A stretch of 22,956 nucleotides of DNA, taken from positions 1 to 22,956 of the IMG/VR virus record IMGVR_UViG_3300042287_000377. The stretch is one strand, 5' to 3'. The notes under the pieces are model-generated. The model was not told the origin of the DNA and searched no databases. It saw only the letters and a list, made by a program, of their open reading frames with translations. Below are positions 1 to 5,406 of the stretch, piece by piece. The stretch comes from a virus. The translations under genes and the position numbers were made by a program. Positions within the stretch are counted from its first letter, which is position 1. The number at the start of each line of letters is the position of its first letter.

Positions 1-163
1 AGCCGCCCATACCCCTCGACACCCTGTGCTGTATCGTCCACGCCCCACCACAAGGCCACAACAACGCCCACGACGACCCCGCAGCAACACAACCACCATC
101 ACGATCATAAACACGCTGGCGAACCTTCTCCACCTGCGCCTTAGAACGTTTGCCAACACTCAT
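1..163 (-). CDS. HNH endonuclease, N-terminal part (runs off left edge)
   Basis: The first 54 codons of a gene that continues beyond the window. The protein begins MSVGKRSKAQVEKVRQRVYD, then has a Cys at residue 25 (RDGGCVAAG), a second Cys in WPCGG and the stretch TIQHRVSRGMGG. This is the usual N-terminal half of small phage HNH nucleases, with zinc-binding cysteines and the first histidine of the motif (QHR). The start is fixed by a 4-nt ATGA overlap with the stop of the gene before it. It is the last visible gene of the leftward early operon. HNH proteins are metal-dependent DNA nickases or nucleases; some act in packaging and some are homing enzymes, and the visible part does not decide between these. 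Confidence 0.75.
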   Translation of the reverse strand, partial: MSVGKRSKAQVEKVRQRVYDRDGGCVAAGSSWALLWPCGGAWTIQHRVSRGMGG

Positions 164-327
164 GTTTTCAACTCATTCCGGCGCGTCAACTCCGCCGTAA
201 TCGCATCCACCTGTGCTTGCCAACCCTCACGCTCTTCCGCCGTCGAATACCTAACCGACACAACACCGCGCAACAACGTCGAACGCATAGCCGTCAACTC
301 ATGCACACCCATCCGCTCAAACATCAT
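160..327 (-). CDS. Small hypothetical protein, 55 aa
   Basis: A short polar protein with a predicted C-terminal amphipathic helix (around STAEEREGWQAQVDAITAEL). The reading frame is open upstream to 348, but a GAGGGG ribosome-binding site at 331-336 places the start at one of the adjacent ATGs at 327 or 324. The gene then overlaps the end of the RusA-type gene by about 11 nt, and its own stop overlaps the next start as ATGA. This tight coupling supports it as a real gene of the early operon. No family is recognised. Confidence 0.6.
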   Translation of the reverse strand: MMFERMGVHELTAMRSTLLRGVVSVRYSTAEEREGWQAQVDAITAELTRRNELKT

Positions 328-745
328 CAAACCCCTCATCAGTCTCAAAAATGCGAATCACAGACCGCGCCCGATTCTTCGTCACATACACACGCCGCGC
401 CAACACCACGTTCACATGAACATCGTCCTCGTAAGCAATGCCGTTGAGACTGTCCAAAATTAGTTTCACCAGGTTGTCAACATCCTTCCGAGCACGAGTG
501 CCCTGAAAAAACGCTAATTCGACCCCTACAGCCCCAGAAAAACCCTCACACCCAGTAGCCTCAAAAGCCTCCCTAACGCGCTTCTCAGCCTCAACAGTGG
601 CCTTAGGAGTGTATGTGTGGCCTGTTTTCGTCATGCGCGGACGCGCTTTCACCATCGGTTCGCCTTCAACGGTAAACAACACCGCCTTCACCGGCCCTTG
701 CCGGATCATAGGCTCATAATTCCAGCCCGTAAACTCGTAGGTCAT
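317..745 (-). CDS. rusA: RusA-type Holliday junction resolvase, 142 aa
   Basis: Members of this family are dimeric Mg-dependent endonucleases that cut four-way DNA junctions during phage recombination or before packaging. Seen here: an N-terminal strand followed by GEPMVKARPRM (28-38), VELAFFQG (75-82), then KDVDNLVKLILDSLNG (87-102) and YEDDVHV (105-111). Asp88, Asp90 and Asp107/108 are in the expected places for the acidic catalytic residues. Length is close to the usual ~120-140 aa. The frame is open to 844, but ATG 745 is the start because it overlaps the stop of the small membrane gene at 742-852 as ATGA. It shares the operon with an exonuclease and an annealing-protein candidate, which fits a recombination module. 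Confidence 0.88.
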   Translation of the reverse strand: MTYEFTGWNYEPMIRQGPVKAVLFTVEGEPMVKARPRMTKTGHTYTPKATVEAEKRVREAFEATGCEGFSGAVGVELAFFQGTRARKDVDNLVKLILDSLNGIAYEDDVHVNVVLARRVYVTKNRARSVIRIFETDEGFDDV

Positions 746-852
746 CCGGCAATCCACCAGGCAAGCATTACGCCGCCCCAAATCAGTGCGCCGATAAACG
801 CCAACTCGAGCGCAAAGCCAATGAATTTTCCTGCCAGTTTCCAATTAGTCAT
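742..852 (-). CDS. Small single-span membrane protein, 36 aa
   Basis: A very short gene nested exactly between WhiB and RusA. The protein starts MTNWKLAGKFIGFALELAFI and continues through IGALIWGGVMLAWWIAG, giving one long hydrophobic helix with a short basic N-terminus. The start ATG (852) has a strong AAAAAGGAAACC site in front of it and overlaps the WhiB stop as ATGA. Its stop overlaps the RusA ATG in the same way. Two perfect 4-nt junctions plus a good ribosome-binding site make chance unlikely. The role is unknown; tiny membrane proteins in phage early operons may act on the host envelope or on superinfection, but that is speculation. Confidence 0.72.
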   Translation of the reverse strand: MTNWKLAGKFIGFALELAFIGALIWGGVMLAWWIAG

Positions 853-1082
853 GGTTTCCTTTTTCCCATCATTAGTCGGTGTCTCTCAGTAGGGGACAAG
901 CCGCCCCAAATGCCATCTTTAAACTTGTTCTCTAGCGAGTATACGAGGCAAGATTCGGAAACCCTGCAACCACCGCAGATTTTTTTTGCTTGTGCCACGC
1001 GCCACAAACTGTCGAGCTCTGGAAAGAATAATTCTGGATCTACCTCGACACACGCGGCCTCATCCATCCAGTAAGTGCTCAC
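849..1082 (-). CDS. WhiB-family iron-sulfur transcriptional regulator, 77 aa
   Basis: WhiB-like proteins are found only in actinobacteria and their phages. They bind a [4Fe-4S] cluster and act with the primary sigma factor. The four cluster cysteines are present as C11, C36-x2-C39-x5-C45, followed by the family's GIWGG turn (57-61) and a basic C-terminus (RHRLMMGKRKP) that may contact DNA. Length is at the short end of the family. The start is GTG at 1082, overlapping the previous stop as GTGA, and the stop overlaps the next ATG. Phage versions are known to alter host WhiB-dependent transcription, including superinfection control and cell division; which applies here cannot be told from sequence. 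Confidence 0.93.
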   Translation of the reverse strand: MSTYWMDEAACVEVDPELFFPELDSLWRVAQAKKICGGCRVSESCLVYSLENKFKDGIWGGLSPTERHRLMMGKRKP

Positions 1083-1402
1083 GCGCCCTCGGCCATCACC
1101 GACTTCAACACCGCCATATGGGCCATAAGCGACGAATCAAGTTGCTTCATCTTTAACTTCACACGCCCATGCGCCGCCCTTGCAATCGCCGCTTTATCGC
1201 GCAACTCCTGCGTGACGAGTCTGGCCTGTGACTTGCGTTCCTCCACGTTGCCTTCCGAATTTAGGAACGCCTGGTCATACGCGGCCTCATAATCGCCCTC
1301 AGCACGTTCAGCCAACAACTCGGCCTCCTCGTGGGCAATGGGGCCTCGAGCTTGTTCGCGGGTTAGTCCGAGGATAATCGTGCGGATCTCATCCGGTGTC
1401 AC
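1079..1402 (-). CDS. Hypothetical helical protein of the recombination operon, 107 aa
   Basis: A strongly charged, almost entirely helical protein (LAERAEGDYEAAYDQAFLNS, then a long Glu/Lys/Arg-rich helix to the end), with a likely coiled coil at about residues 20-100. The EGNVEERKSQARLVT segment resembles uncharacterised phage proteins I recall from near recombination genes; no function can be assigned. The start is GTG 1402 with GGGGAG seven bases upstream, overlapping the preceding stop as GTGA. The stop overlaps WhiB. Confidence 0.75.
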   Translation of the reverse strand: MTPDEIRTIILGLTREQARGPIAHEEAELLAERAEGDYEAAYDQAFLNSEGNVEERKSQARLVTQELRDKAAIARAAHGRVKLKMKQLDSSLMAHMAVLKSVMAEGA

Positions 1403-1623
1403 TTGTTTTCTCCCCGCCGACGCTTTGGCCTCGGTATCTCGCCACGATTTATTTTTAGGTTATGCGCTTTTTTGTCTGTAAACCACACCTGTTCACTAAA
1501 CGCAGTAACAATTTCCCAAGTTTGACCACAGTCACAAAGCCACTGAGTTCCATCACCCCATTCTGGTTTTAGATTGGGCTGTACGCACTGATGAATCTCT
1601 TTAATGATGCGCCCGCGAGTCAT
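1399..1623 (-). CDS. Small cysteine-containing hypothetical protein, 74 aa
   Basis: Contains C13 and a CDCG pair (C30, C32) within TQWLCDCGQTWEI, suggesting a small metal-binding or zinc-ribbon-like fold, with a basic tail (PRPKRRRGENK). ATG 1623 has GGGAG seven bases upstream and overlaps the previous stop as ATGA; its own end overlaps the next gene as GTGA. No family is recognised. Confidence 0.72.
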   Translation of the reverse strand: MTRGRIIKEIHQCVQPNLKPEWGDGTQWLCDCGQTWEIVTAFSEQVWFTDKKAHNLKINRGEIPRPKRRRGENK

Positions 1624-1823
1624 TCAGGTTCTCCCAACAGTCGCTCTAAGTTGGCTTTTCTTTCGGCACGCTCACGCTCTTGTTGTTCCTTTAAGCGCAA
1701 CGCCTTTACCACCAAGCCCTGAGTGCCTTTGTTGAACTCGTTGTTTTCACGTTCCTCGCGCGAAAGTTTGCGCTTTAACGATCCCTGCATCCAACGCCGG
1801 TTTCTACTCGCCGCCCGAGTCAA
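1620..1823 (-). CDS. Highly charged hypothetical protein, 67 aa
   Basis: Arg/Lys/Glu-rich throughout, with a long predicted helix (LRLKEQQERERAERKANLER) and a basic N-terminus (RAASRNRRWMQGSLKRKL). It could bind nucleic acid, but this is only a composition argument. The start is taken as TTG 1823, because AAGGGTGAG lies just upstream and the codon overlaps the preceding stop as TTGA. An ATG at residue 12 is the alternative. The stop overlaps the next gene as ATGA. Confidence 0.65.
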   Translation of the reverse strand: MTRAASRNRRWMQGSLKRKLSREERENNEFNKGTQGLVVKALRLKEQQERERAERKANLERLLGEPE

Positions 1824-2014
1824 TCGAACTCACCCTTGATCACACGAATCACGTTCGCCATCAACCGCTTATCATCACCAAACACAAGCGTCCGCCCATG
1901 CTCCTGCAACAACGCCACGATCCGTTCACGCTCCGCATCCGCAGCCTCCACCATCGAACGCTTCAACGTCCCATAAGTCGTCGTAAACTCATCGTCATCT
2001 TTCCACTCAGTCAT
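1820..2014 (-). CDS. Hypothetical protein, 64 aa
   Basis: Acidic N-terminus (MTEWKDDDEF), then a helical segment rich in Glu and Arg (VEAADAERERIVALLQEHGR) and a C-terminal helix. The frame is open to 2083, but ATG 2014 is chosen because GGGAGGAAC sits six to seven bases upstream. This start overlaps the end of the zinc-ribbon gene by 8 nt. Not recognised. Confidence 0.7.
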   Translation of the reverse strand: MTEWKDDDEFTTTYGTLKRSMVEAADAERERIVALLQEHGRTLVFGDDKRLMANVIRVIKGEFD

Positions 2015-2138
2015 GCTGTTCCTCCCACTCATCACTAATCCACTGCCCAGTCTGACACTTCGCACAAAAATCGGTTTGCACACTCCACATTTGCCGACAA
2101 CTCGAACACTGCGAAAACATAAACAACGGCCTAGACAT
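2007..2138 (-). CDS. Zinc-ribbon microprotein, 43 aa
   Basis: A tiny gene filling the gap between the annealing-protein candidate and the 64-aa gene. The protein starts MSRPLFMFSQCSSCRQMW and has two CxxC pairs, C11-x2-C14 and C25-x2-C28, about ten residues apart: the layout of a small zinc ribbon. ATG 2138 overlaps the previous gene's end by 8 nt, with a GAAGG-type site upstream, and its stop lies inside the next gene. The paired cysteines and the tight overlaps support coding. Single zinc ribbons of this size may bind DNA or partner proteins; the partner is unknown. Confidence 0.7.
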   Translation of the reverse strand: MSRPLFMFSQCSSCRQMWSVQTDFCAKCQTGQWISDEWEEQHD

Positions 2139-2649
2139 TGCTTAGCACCTTCTTTCGGTTATCCACCAACTGCTTCACTTGCTCGTGAAAACCACCAGCC
2201 ACAGCCTCATCCCAGCGCGCCTTCAACTCATCCATCGTCATCGCACCAGTAATCAACTCCCGAAACCCGTCAGGCATATCCACCGGCTTACCAGGCGCAA
2301 CCGCCCGAGCAACCTTCGCCATCTCCTCACGGCTCGGGCCTTTACTGCCGCCCAACGCCCAACGCAACGCACGCCCAAGAGCTGACGTGCAAGCGTTCTC
2401 AAGAGCCGACGTTTTGTTAGCCATGCCAACACCATCCACCTCAAACGCCCACTCAACGGCCTTCGGCAAATCAAGTGCCTGATCCTCAGCGTTCAAAAAG
2501 ACTTGCGCCTCAACAACCCACATCCCCTGCGCCCGGTCATTCGGTGTCGTGTGATTATGAATCACACAACGCAAATCCGGGTACTGCTCGAGCGCGCGAG
2601 CGTGACGATCCTCAACCGTCTCATAATTGTTCAAATCAAAATTAGCCAT
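2131..2649 (-). CDS. Candidate single-strand annealing / recombination protein, 172 aa
   Basis: The N-terminal two-thirds follow a pattern I know from actinobacteriophage proteins next to exonucleases: NYETVEDRHARALEQYPDLR (7-26), a beta-rich middle (MWVVEAQVFLN), then a Gly/Asn-rich TSALENACTSALGRAL stretch (about 80-95). The last motif recalls ERF/Rad52-like annealing proteins, where it lies in the DNA-binding core. The C-terminal third is a helical tail. The gene sits two places after a YqaJ exonuclease, the usual exonuclease-annealase partnership of phage recombination. ATG 2649 is preceded by AAGGGAAAAGGC. The family is inferred, not proven; a non-enzymatic ssDNA-binding protein is the alternative. 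Confidence 0.6.
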   Translation of the reverse strand: MANFDLNNYETVEDRHARALEQYPDLRCVIHNHTTPNDRAQGMWVVEAQVFLNAEDQALDLPKAVEWAFEVDGVGMANKTSALENACTSALGRALRWALGGSKGPSREEMAKVARAVAPGKPVDMPDGFRELITGAMTMDELKARWDEAVAGGFHEQVKQLVDNRKKVLSNV

Positions 2650-2758
2650 TGCCTTTTCCCTTCATCATTCTGTTTACACGCCGCCCCTGTTTACGCGCCG
2701 CGTTCCTACGTTGCTTCCTTGTCGCCGCCTTAACCCTATGCGTCGGCCAAATCACCAT
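2642..2758 (-). CDS. Very basic microprotein, 38 aa
   Basis: Begins MVIWPTHRVKAATRKQRRN; more than one third of the residues are Arg or Lys. The ATG lies inside the 3' end of the exonuclease gene (23-nt overlap) after GGGAAGGG/CAGG sequences, and its stop overlaps the next ATG by 8 nt. Translational coupling on both sides supports it, but composition alone cannot prove a short basic ORF. If real, it is a likely nucleic-acid-binding peptide. Confidence 0.5.
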   Translation of the reverse strand: MVIWPTHRVKAATRKQRRNAARKQGRRVNRMMKGKGNG

Positions 2759-3368
2759 CCTGCAACCCTTCCCTCTCTTGTGACTTAAATACGCTGACTT
2801 GCTGAACCTGCTCCGCCACGGCCACAAGTTTTTTTATGAGCTCGTCATCGCGCAAAATTTCCTGCGTGTGAATCTCGAAGCCCGGCGCGAATCCACCAGG
2901 TGAATCCATTCGCAATTCCCACGCAAAAATGGCGCGTGTGGCATCAGTGCACCAAAGTTGCCACTGAATCTGCCTCATGTAATGCGCGGGAATCTTGTCT
3001 AACGGCTTGCCACTCGTCTTGTACTCGCCAATCGTCTGGTGGTCGTCATGCCAACACAACCCGTCAGGTGTGGCCATCATCCACCGATCAGGAGACATCT
3101 TGCCACCCGCGGAAATCAGCCAGTCGTTCGGAAGCAATCCATGCCGTTCTTTGACGAATTCGGCAATGTAGGGTTCACGCTCATTGCCCCAATCCATGTA
3201 GGCGTTCGGCGTTACATCGCGCGGCTCGTCCAACTCCGCCAGTACTTCCTTCATCCCGGCGGGTGTAAATGCTCGGCTAACGGTGGTGGCCGTGACACCA
3301 GAAGCGCGAGCCTCCAGCCATTGCGCGCGATCCGTAGACCGAACAACAAAACGGTCAACCTCAATCAC
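2736..3368 (-). CDS. YqaJ/lambda-exonuclease-type recombination nuclease, 210 aa
   Basis: PD-(D/E)xK-fold 5'-3' exonuclease that resects DNA ends for phage recombination. Motifs in order: QWLEARASGVTATTVSRAF (N-terminal YqaJ motif), MDWGNEREPYIAEF (the conserved GxxxEP helix), MMATPDGLCW followed by IGEYKTS (active-site Asp and E-x-K) and YMRQIQWQLWCTDA (Q-x-Q helix). Length fits the family. The frame is open to 3404, but GTG 3368 overlaps the stop of the small membrane gene as GTGA, so it is taken as the start. Its likely partner is the annealing-protein candidate at 2131-2649. Confidence 0.9.
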   Translation of the reverse strand: MIEVDRFVVRSTDRAQWLEARASGVTATTVSRAFTPAGMKEVLAELDEPRDVTPNAYMDWGNEREPYIAEFVKERHGLLPNDWLISAGGKMSPDRWMMATPDGLCWHDDHQTIGEYKTSGKPLDKIPAHYMRQIQWQLWCTDATRAIFAWELRMDSPGGFAPGFEIHTQEILRDDELIKKLVAVAEQVQQVSVFKSQEREGLQDGDLADA

Positions 3369-3496
3369 AGCAGAAACCACCCAACCAACAACGCACCCAC
3401 ACACACAGCCGCCAACACACCAGCAACCAACGCAAGAATGTAATCCCGCAAATGCTCTCTACTATTAAAACTATTCTTGAACCTCTGCCACCACAT
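3365..3496 (-). CDS. Single-span membrane protein, first gene of the early operon, 43 aa
   Basis: The protein starts MWWQRFKNSFNSREHLRDY and is followed by one hydrophobic helix (ILALVAGVLAAVCVGALLVG). The basic amphipathic N-terminus suggests the N-terminus stays in the cytoplasm. ATG 3496 has the strong site GAAAGGAGAAC upstream, and the stop overlaps the exonuclease GTG as GTGA. It begins about 20 nt after the predicted start of the early transcript. Function unknown. Confidence 0.72.
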   Translation of the reverse strand: MWWQRFKNSFNSREHLRDYILALVAGVLAAVCVGALLVGWFLL

Positions 3497-3523
3497 AATG
3501 TGTTCTCCTTTCGTGACACCCAG

Positions 3524-3552
3524 ACTCTACACACCACCAGGTACAACGTCAA
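3524..3552 (-). promoter_or_regulatory. Leftward early promoter
   Basis: On the minus strand, TTGACG (3552-3547) is followed by 17 nt and TAGAGT (3529-3524), a good match to actinobacterial sigma-A promoters (TTGACA / TAnnnT). The predicted transcript starts near 3517, directly in front of the ribosome-binding site of the first early gene, giving a short leader of about 20 nt. It would drive the whole leftward operon from the membrane protein to the HNH gene at the left edge. Confidence 0.65.
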
Positions 3553-3553
3553 C

Positions 3554-3598
3554 AAAAAAAGAAGAGGCCCCGAGTCGAAGAGGCAGACGACTCGGGGC
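3554..3598 (-). terminator. Rho-independent terminator, leftward
   Basis: A perfect 11-bp inverted repeat, GCCCCGAGTCG (3567-3577) with CGACTCGGGGC (3588-3598), has a 10-nt loop. On the minus strand it is followed by a CT-rich stretch ending in seven T (3560-3554). It lies just upstream of the early promoter, so it would stop leftward transcripts arriving from the late region. Confidence 0.85.
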
Positions 3599-3660
3599 AG
3601 CGCAGTGGGGGAAAGGAATACCCGGCGCACTCAAATCATAGCAAAAAAAACTTTGAGAAA

Positions 3661-3712
3661 AGTTGCCAAATAAGTTGACAAGGTGGTGCAAATCACTAAA
3701 CTTATATATATA
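3661..3712 (+). promoter_or_regulatory. Rightward promoter of cassette A
   Basis: TTGACA at 3675-3680, a 16-nt spacer and TAAACT at 3697-3702, followed by the alternating TATATATATA tract. The flanking sequence matches cassette B (14375-14430): both have AAAAGTTnGC..AAATAAGTTGACA upstream and TTATATATATAGGGCAA downstream. A perfect -35 hexamer with shared flanks suggests a strong constitutive promoter. Confidence 0.75.
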
Positions 3713-3730
3713 GGGCAAAGCAGATAGCCC
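3713..3730 (+). promoter_or_regulatory. 5' leader hairpin of cassette A
   Basis: GGGC (3713-3716) pairs with GCCC (3727-3730) around a 10-nt loop AAAGCAGATA. It would sit at the very 5' end of the predicted transcript. The same stem with a 9-nt loop occurs in cassette B. A 5'-terminal stem commonly protects mRNA from decay; a regulatory role is possible. Confidence 0.45.
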
Positions 3731-3747
3731 CAAACGAAAGGGAAACC

Positions 3748-3981
3748 ATGAACACCAAAACAGTCTCCGTAGAATTCGCTTCACGCTTTCACATCATCAA
3801 CACTCGCGAATATCGCGGCTACATCATTTCAAAAGCTGTAGGCAAATACACAGGCACGCAGGTTTTTATGTTTGCACTCGATGACTACCTCTATGTTGGG
3901 AATGCAGGATACTGCGCCAAGACCCTCAAGCAAGCAAAGGTAATGATTGACTACGTCATTGACGAGCACGTTGCCGCTTAG
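3748..3981 (+). CDS. Small hypothetical protein of plus-strand cassette A, 77 aa
   Basis: Unrecognised protein of mixed alpha/beta character (YRGYIISKAVGKYTGTQVFM, then ALDDYLYVGNAGYCAK and a C-terminal helix KQAKVMIDYVIDE). It contains a repeated aromatic/Gly pattern and looks like a small soluble fold. ATG 3748 follows GAAAGGGA by four bases. The gene is expressed from its own promoter, ends in its own terminator and reads against all neighbours. This arrangement is typical of a moron, a gene expressed independently of the lytic programme. The function cannot be assigned. Confidence 0.8.
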   Translation: MNTKTVSVEFASRFHIINTREYRGYIISKAVGKYTGTQVFMFALDDYLYVGNAGYCAKTLKQAKVMIDYVIDEHVAA

Positions 3982-3994
3982 TCCGCAAACAAAG

Positions 3995-4025
3995 AAATCC
4001 CCCAGACTCAACACCTGGGGGATTT
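3995..4025. terminator. Bidirectional terminator between cassette A and the late operon
   Basis: AAATCCCCCAG (3995-4005) and CTGGGGGATTT (4015-4025) form an 11-bp stem with a 9-nt loop. Rightward it is followed by T-rich sequence (ATTTTCTT), leftward by ATTTCTTTGTTT, so it can end both the cassette A transcript and the converging late transcript. Its core and the upstream ACAAAGAAATCCCCC are shared with the cassette B terminator. Confidence 0.85.
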
Positions 4026-4040
4026 TCTTATGAGCGCAAT

Positions 4041-4106
4041 TTACTGACAACCCTCACACTGAGCAGCTTCAGCCGGATCAACAGGGCACGCAACCCCGCC
4101 AACCAT
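4041..4106 (-). CDS. Possible cysteine-containing microprotein, about 21 aa
   Basis: Downstream of the holin, a short frame encodes MVGGVACPVDPAEAAQCEGC plus one residue, with three cysteines including a CxxC. ATG 4106 has GAGG five bases before it; a GTG at 4121 overlapping the holin stop as GTGA would give 26 aa. Position in the operon and cysteine pattern favour a real peptide, but the length makes this tentative. Confidence 0.35.
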   Translation of the reverse strand: MVGGVACPVDPAEAAQCEGCQ

Positions 4107-4117
4107 GTCCACCTCGT

Positions 4118-4330
4118 TCACTCGGAAGCGTCAGGAACAAACTTGAAAGCAACAATCGAACCAGCCACAGCCACGATGCTCGCCGCAATCGAACCAATCG
4201 TAGCGGCCACTGAAGGCTCAATAACGCCTTGGGTAATCAACACTGGGAGAACAACGCCGAGCAGACCATTCAGGGCGATAACGACCCCGTAGATGCTCTT
4301 TCTGGTAGTAGTGCTAAGTAGTTTCTTCAT
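4118..4330 (-). CDS. Putative holin, 70 aa
   Basis: Holins are small membrane proteins that open the cytoplasmic membrane at lysis. This one has a short basic N-terminus (MKKLLSTTTRKSIYG), two hydrophobic helices (about 14-36 and 41-64) joined by a short loop with Pro and Glu, and a polar C-terminus, the layout of two-span holins. It follows the peptidase and a coiled-coil membrane protein, completing a lysis cassette. ATG 4330 has GGGAG eight bases upstream. Assignment rests on topology and position; no diagnostic motif is visible. Confidence 0.7.
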   Translation of the reverse strand: MKKLLSTTTRKSIYGVVIALNGLLGVVLPVLITQGVIEPSVAATIGSIAASIVAVAGSIVAFKFVPDASE

Positions 4331-4342
4331 TTCATTTTCTCC

Positions 4343-4612
4343 CTAAGGTGTTGTGTTTGTTTGATATAGACGGTCAAAAAGTGCGAGGCCGAAACCGACC
4401 AGGGCGAGAATACCCACCAAAATTGTGATCCAATGAACCTTCGGGCCACGCTGACTCTCCAAAACCGCAATCTTAGACTCAAGCTCAGCGATCCGTTTAT
4501 AGTGACCGTCACTCTCGTCACGCAATCTTTCAAGTGCTTGCATCATGGCATCCTGTTTCGCTTCAAGCCGGGAACAGGCGACAAGAACATCGGTCAGAGT
4601 TGGTGCAGCCAT
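4343..4612 (-). CDS. Coiled-coil membrane protein, lysis-associated, 89 aa
   Basis: N-terminal coiled coil (about 12-55, with heptad-like LERLRDESDGHYKRIAELES), a short linker, and one membrane helix near the C-terminus (WITILVGILALVGFGLALF, about 61-79). This resembles XhlA-like or other actinophage holin-accessory proteins with a helix bundle plus a single span. It begins three bases after the peptidase stop and lies directly before the holin. It may be a second holin, an antiholin or a lysis accessory. No strong ribosome-binding site is seen, so coupling to the peptidase is likely. Confidence 0.75.
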   Translation of the reverse strand: MAAPTLTDVLVACSRLEAKQDAMMQALERLRDESDGHYKRIAELESKIAVLESQRGPKVHWITILVGILALVGFGLALFDRLYQTNTTP

Positions 4613-4615
4613 GAC

Positions 4616-5401
4616 TTATGAACTCATACGCTTAGCGACATCATCATTCACCGTCTTGGGAATGGCCGCAAAATCATCCTTCAAGCTTGCATCAACAGCC
4701 GCCGCAATCTCAGCCGGTGTAACACCACCGCCAGAAATCGTGTCAACCTTCGACCAGGTGCCGCCCTCCTTCAACGCATTGAACGCAGAAGCCGGAACAC
4801 CCATAGCACCACAAAACGAAACCAGATCAGAAGTCTTCGCGTGCATCTTCGGTGTGCCGAACTGCCATGCAACATGGATGGCCTCACTGGCAGAAACCCA
4901 GTGGATAAACTCAGCCCCGACAAGATAGGTGCGTCCCTTAGACGTGTCTCCTACATATTTCATTTCGTCATCTCCGCTATCGGTTGGTTCATTTGTAAAG
5001 TATTCCCATTGGCGAACAACTTTGCCCTGCGGGTTTACGAGATCCCAGTGAATGTGTGGCCCGGTGCTCGAGCCGGTGTTTCCGCTAAACCCAATGGTAT
5101 CACCCGGCCCATAAACGCCAGGCGAGACAAACGCAGACAAGTGCATAAACTGATCATAAAAACCAGTCTCAGCCCCATCATCACCAATGTGGTAAAAGTC
5201 CACCGCATTACCCGCTGACGAATTAGACCAATTACGGACGCGGCCTTTTGTAGGCGCAATGACCGGCGACCCGGTTCGCACAGCAAAATCCACACCGCCG
5301 CGAGAACCACGCGCTAAATGCTCGTCAAACGAACAAGGCATGGTTGAGCACGGCTCAGAAATCGGATACCCGGCAGCACCCAGCGAATCATAGTAGCGCA
5401 T
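4616..5401 (-). CDS. M23-family peptidoglycan endopeptidase (endolysin candidate), 261 aa
   Basis: Zinc metallopeptidase that cuts peptide cross-bridges in peptidoglycan. The catalytic domain covers about residues 10-135: RGGVDFAV (35-41, Asp38), the GxxV strand TKGRVRNW, MHLSAF with His87, and GFSGNTGSSTGPHIHWDL with the H116-x-H118 zinc pair. The usual first ligand, His in HxGxD, is Arg34 here; His28 (DEHLARGS) may take its place. The C-terminal ~110 residues have no recognised fold and may bind cell wall. It is followed by the coiled-coil membrane protein and holin, which supports a lysis role; a virion-associated lysin is the alternative. Confidence 0.85.
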   Translation of the reverse strand: MRYYDSLGAAGYPISEPCSTMPCSFDEHLARGSRGGVDFAVRTGSPVIAPTKGRVRNWSNSSAGNAVDFYHIGDDGAETGFYDQFMHLSAFVSPGVYGPGDTIGFSGNTGSSTGPHIHWDLVNPQGKVVRQWEYFTNEPTDSGDDEMKYVGDTSKGRTYLVGAEFIHWVSASEAIHVAWQFGTPKMHAKTSDLVSFCGAMGVPASAFNALKEGGTWSKVDTISGGGVTPAEIAAAVDASLKDDFAAIPKTVNDDVAKRMSS

Positions 5402-5406
5402 GTGCG

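Noticed and set aside
746-844. RusA start at 844
   Set aside because: This part is the other frame of the 36-aa membrane gene. The extension has no family similarity.
3369-3404. Start of the YqaJ exonuclease at ATG 3404
   Set aside because: That stretch lies within the coding frame of the 43-aa membrane protein, and GTG 3368 gives a 4-nt overlap and the expected family N-terminus.
3703-3712. TATATATATA tract as the -10 element of the cassette promoters
   Set aside because: It would lie 22 or more bases from TTGACA. TAAACT/TAGAAT at 16 bases in both copies fit better; the AT tract more likely covers the start-site region.
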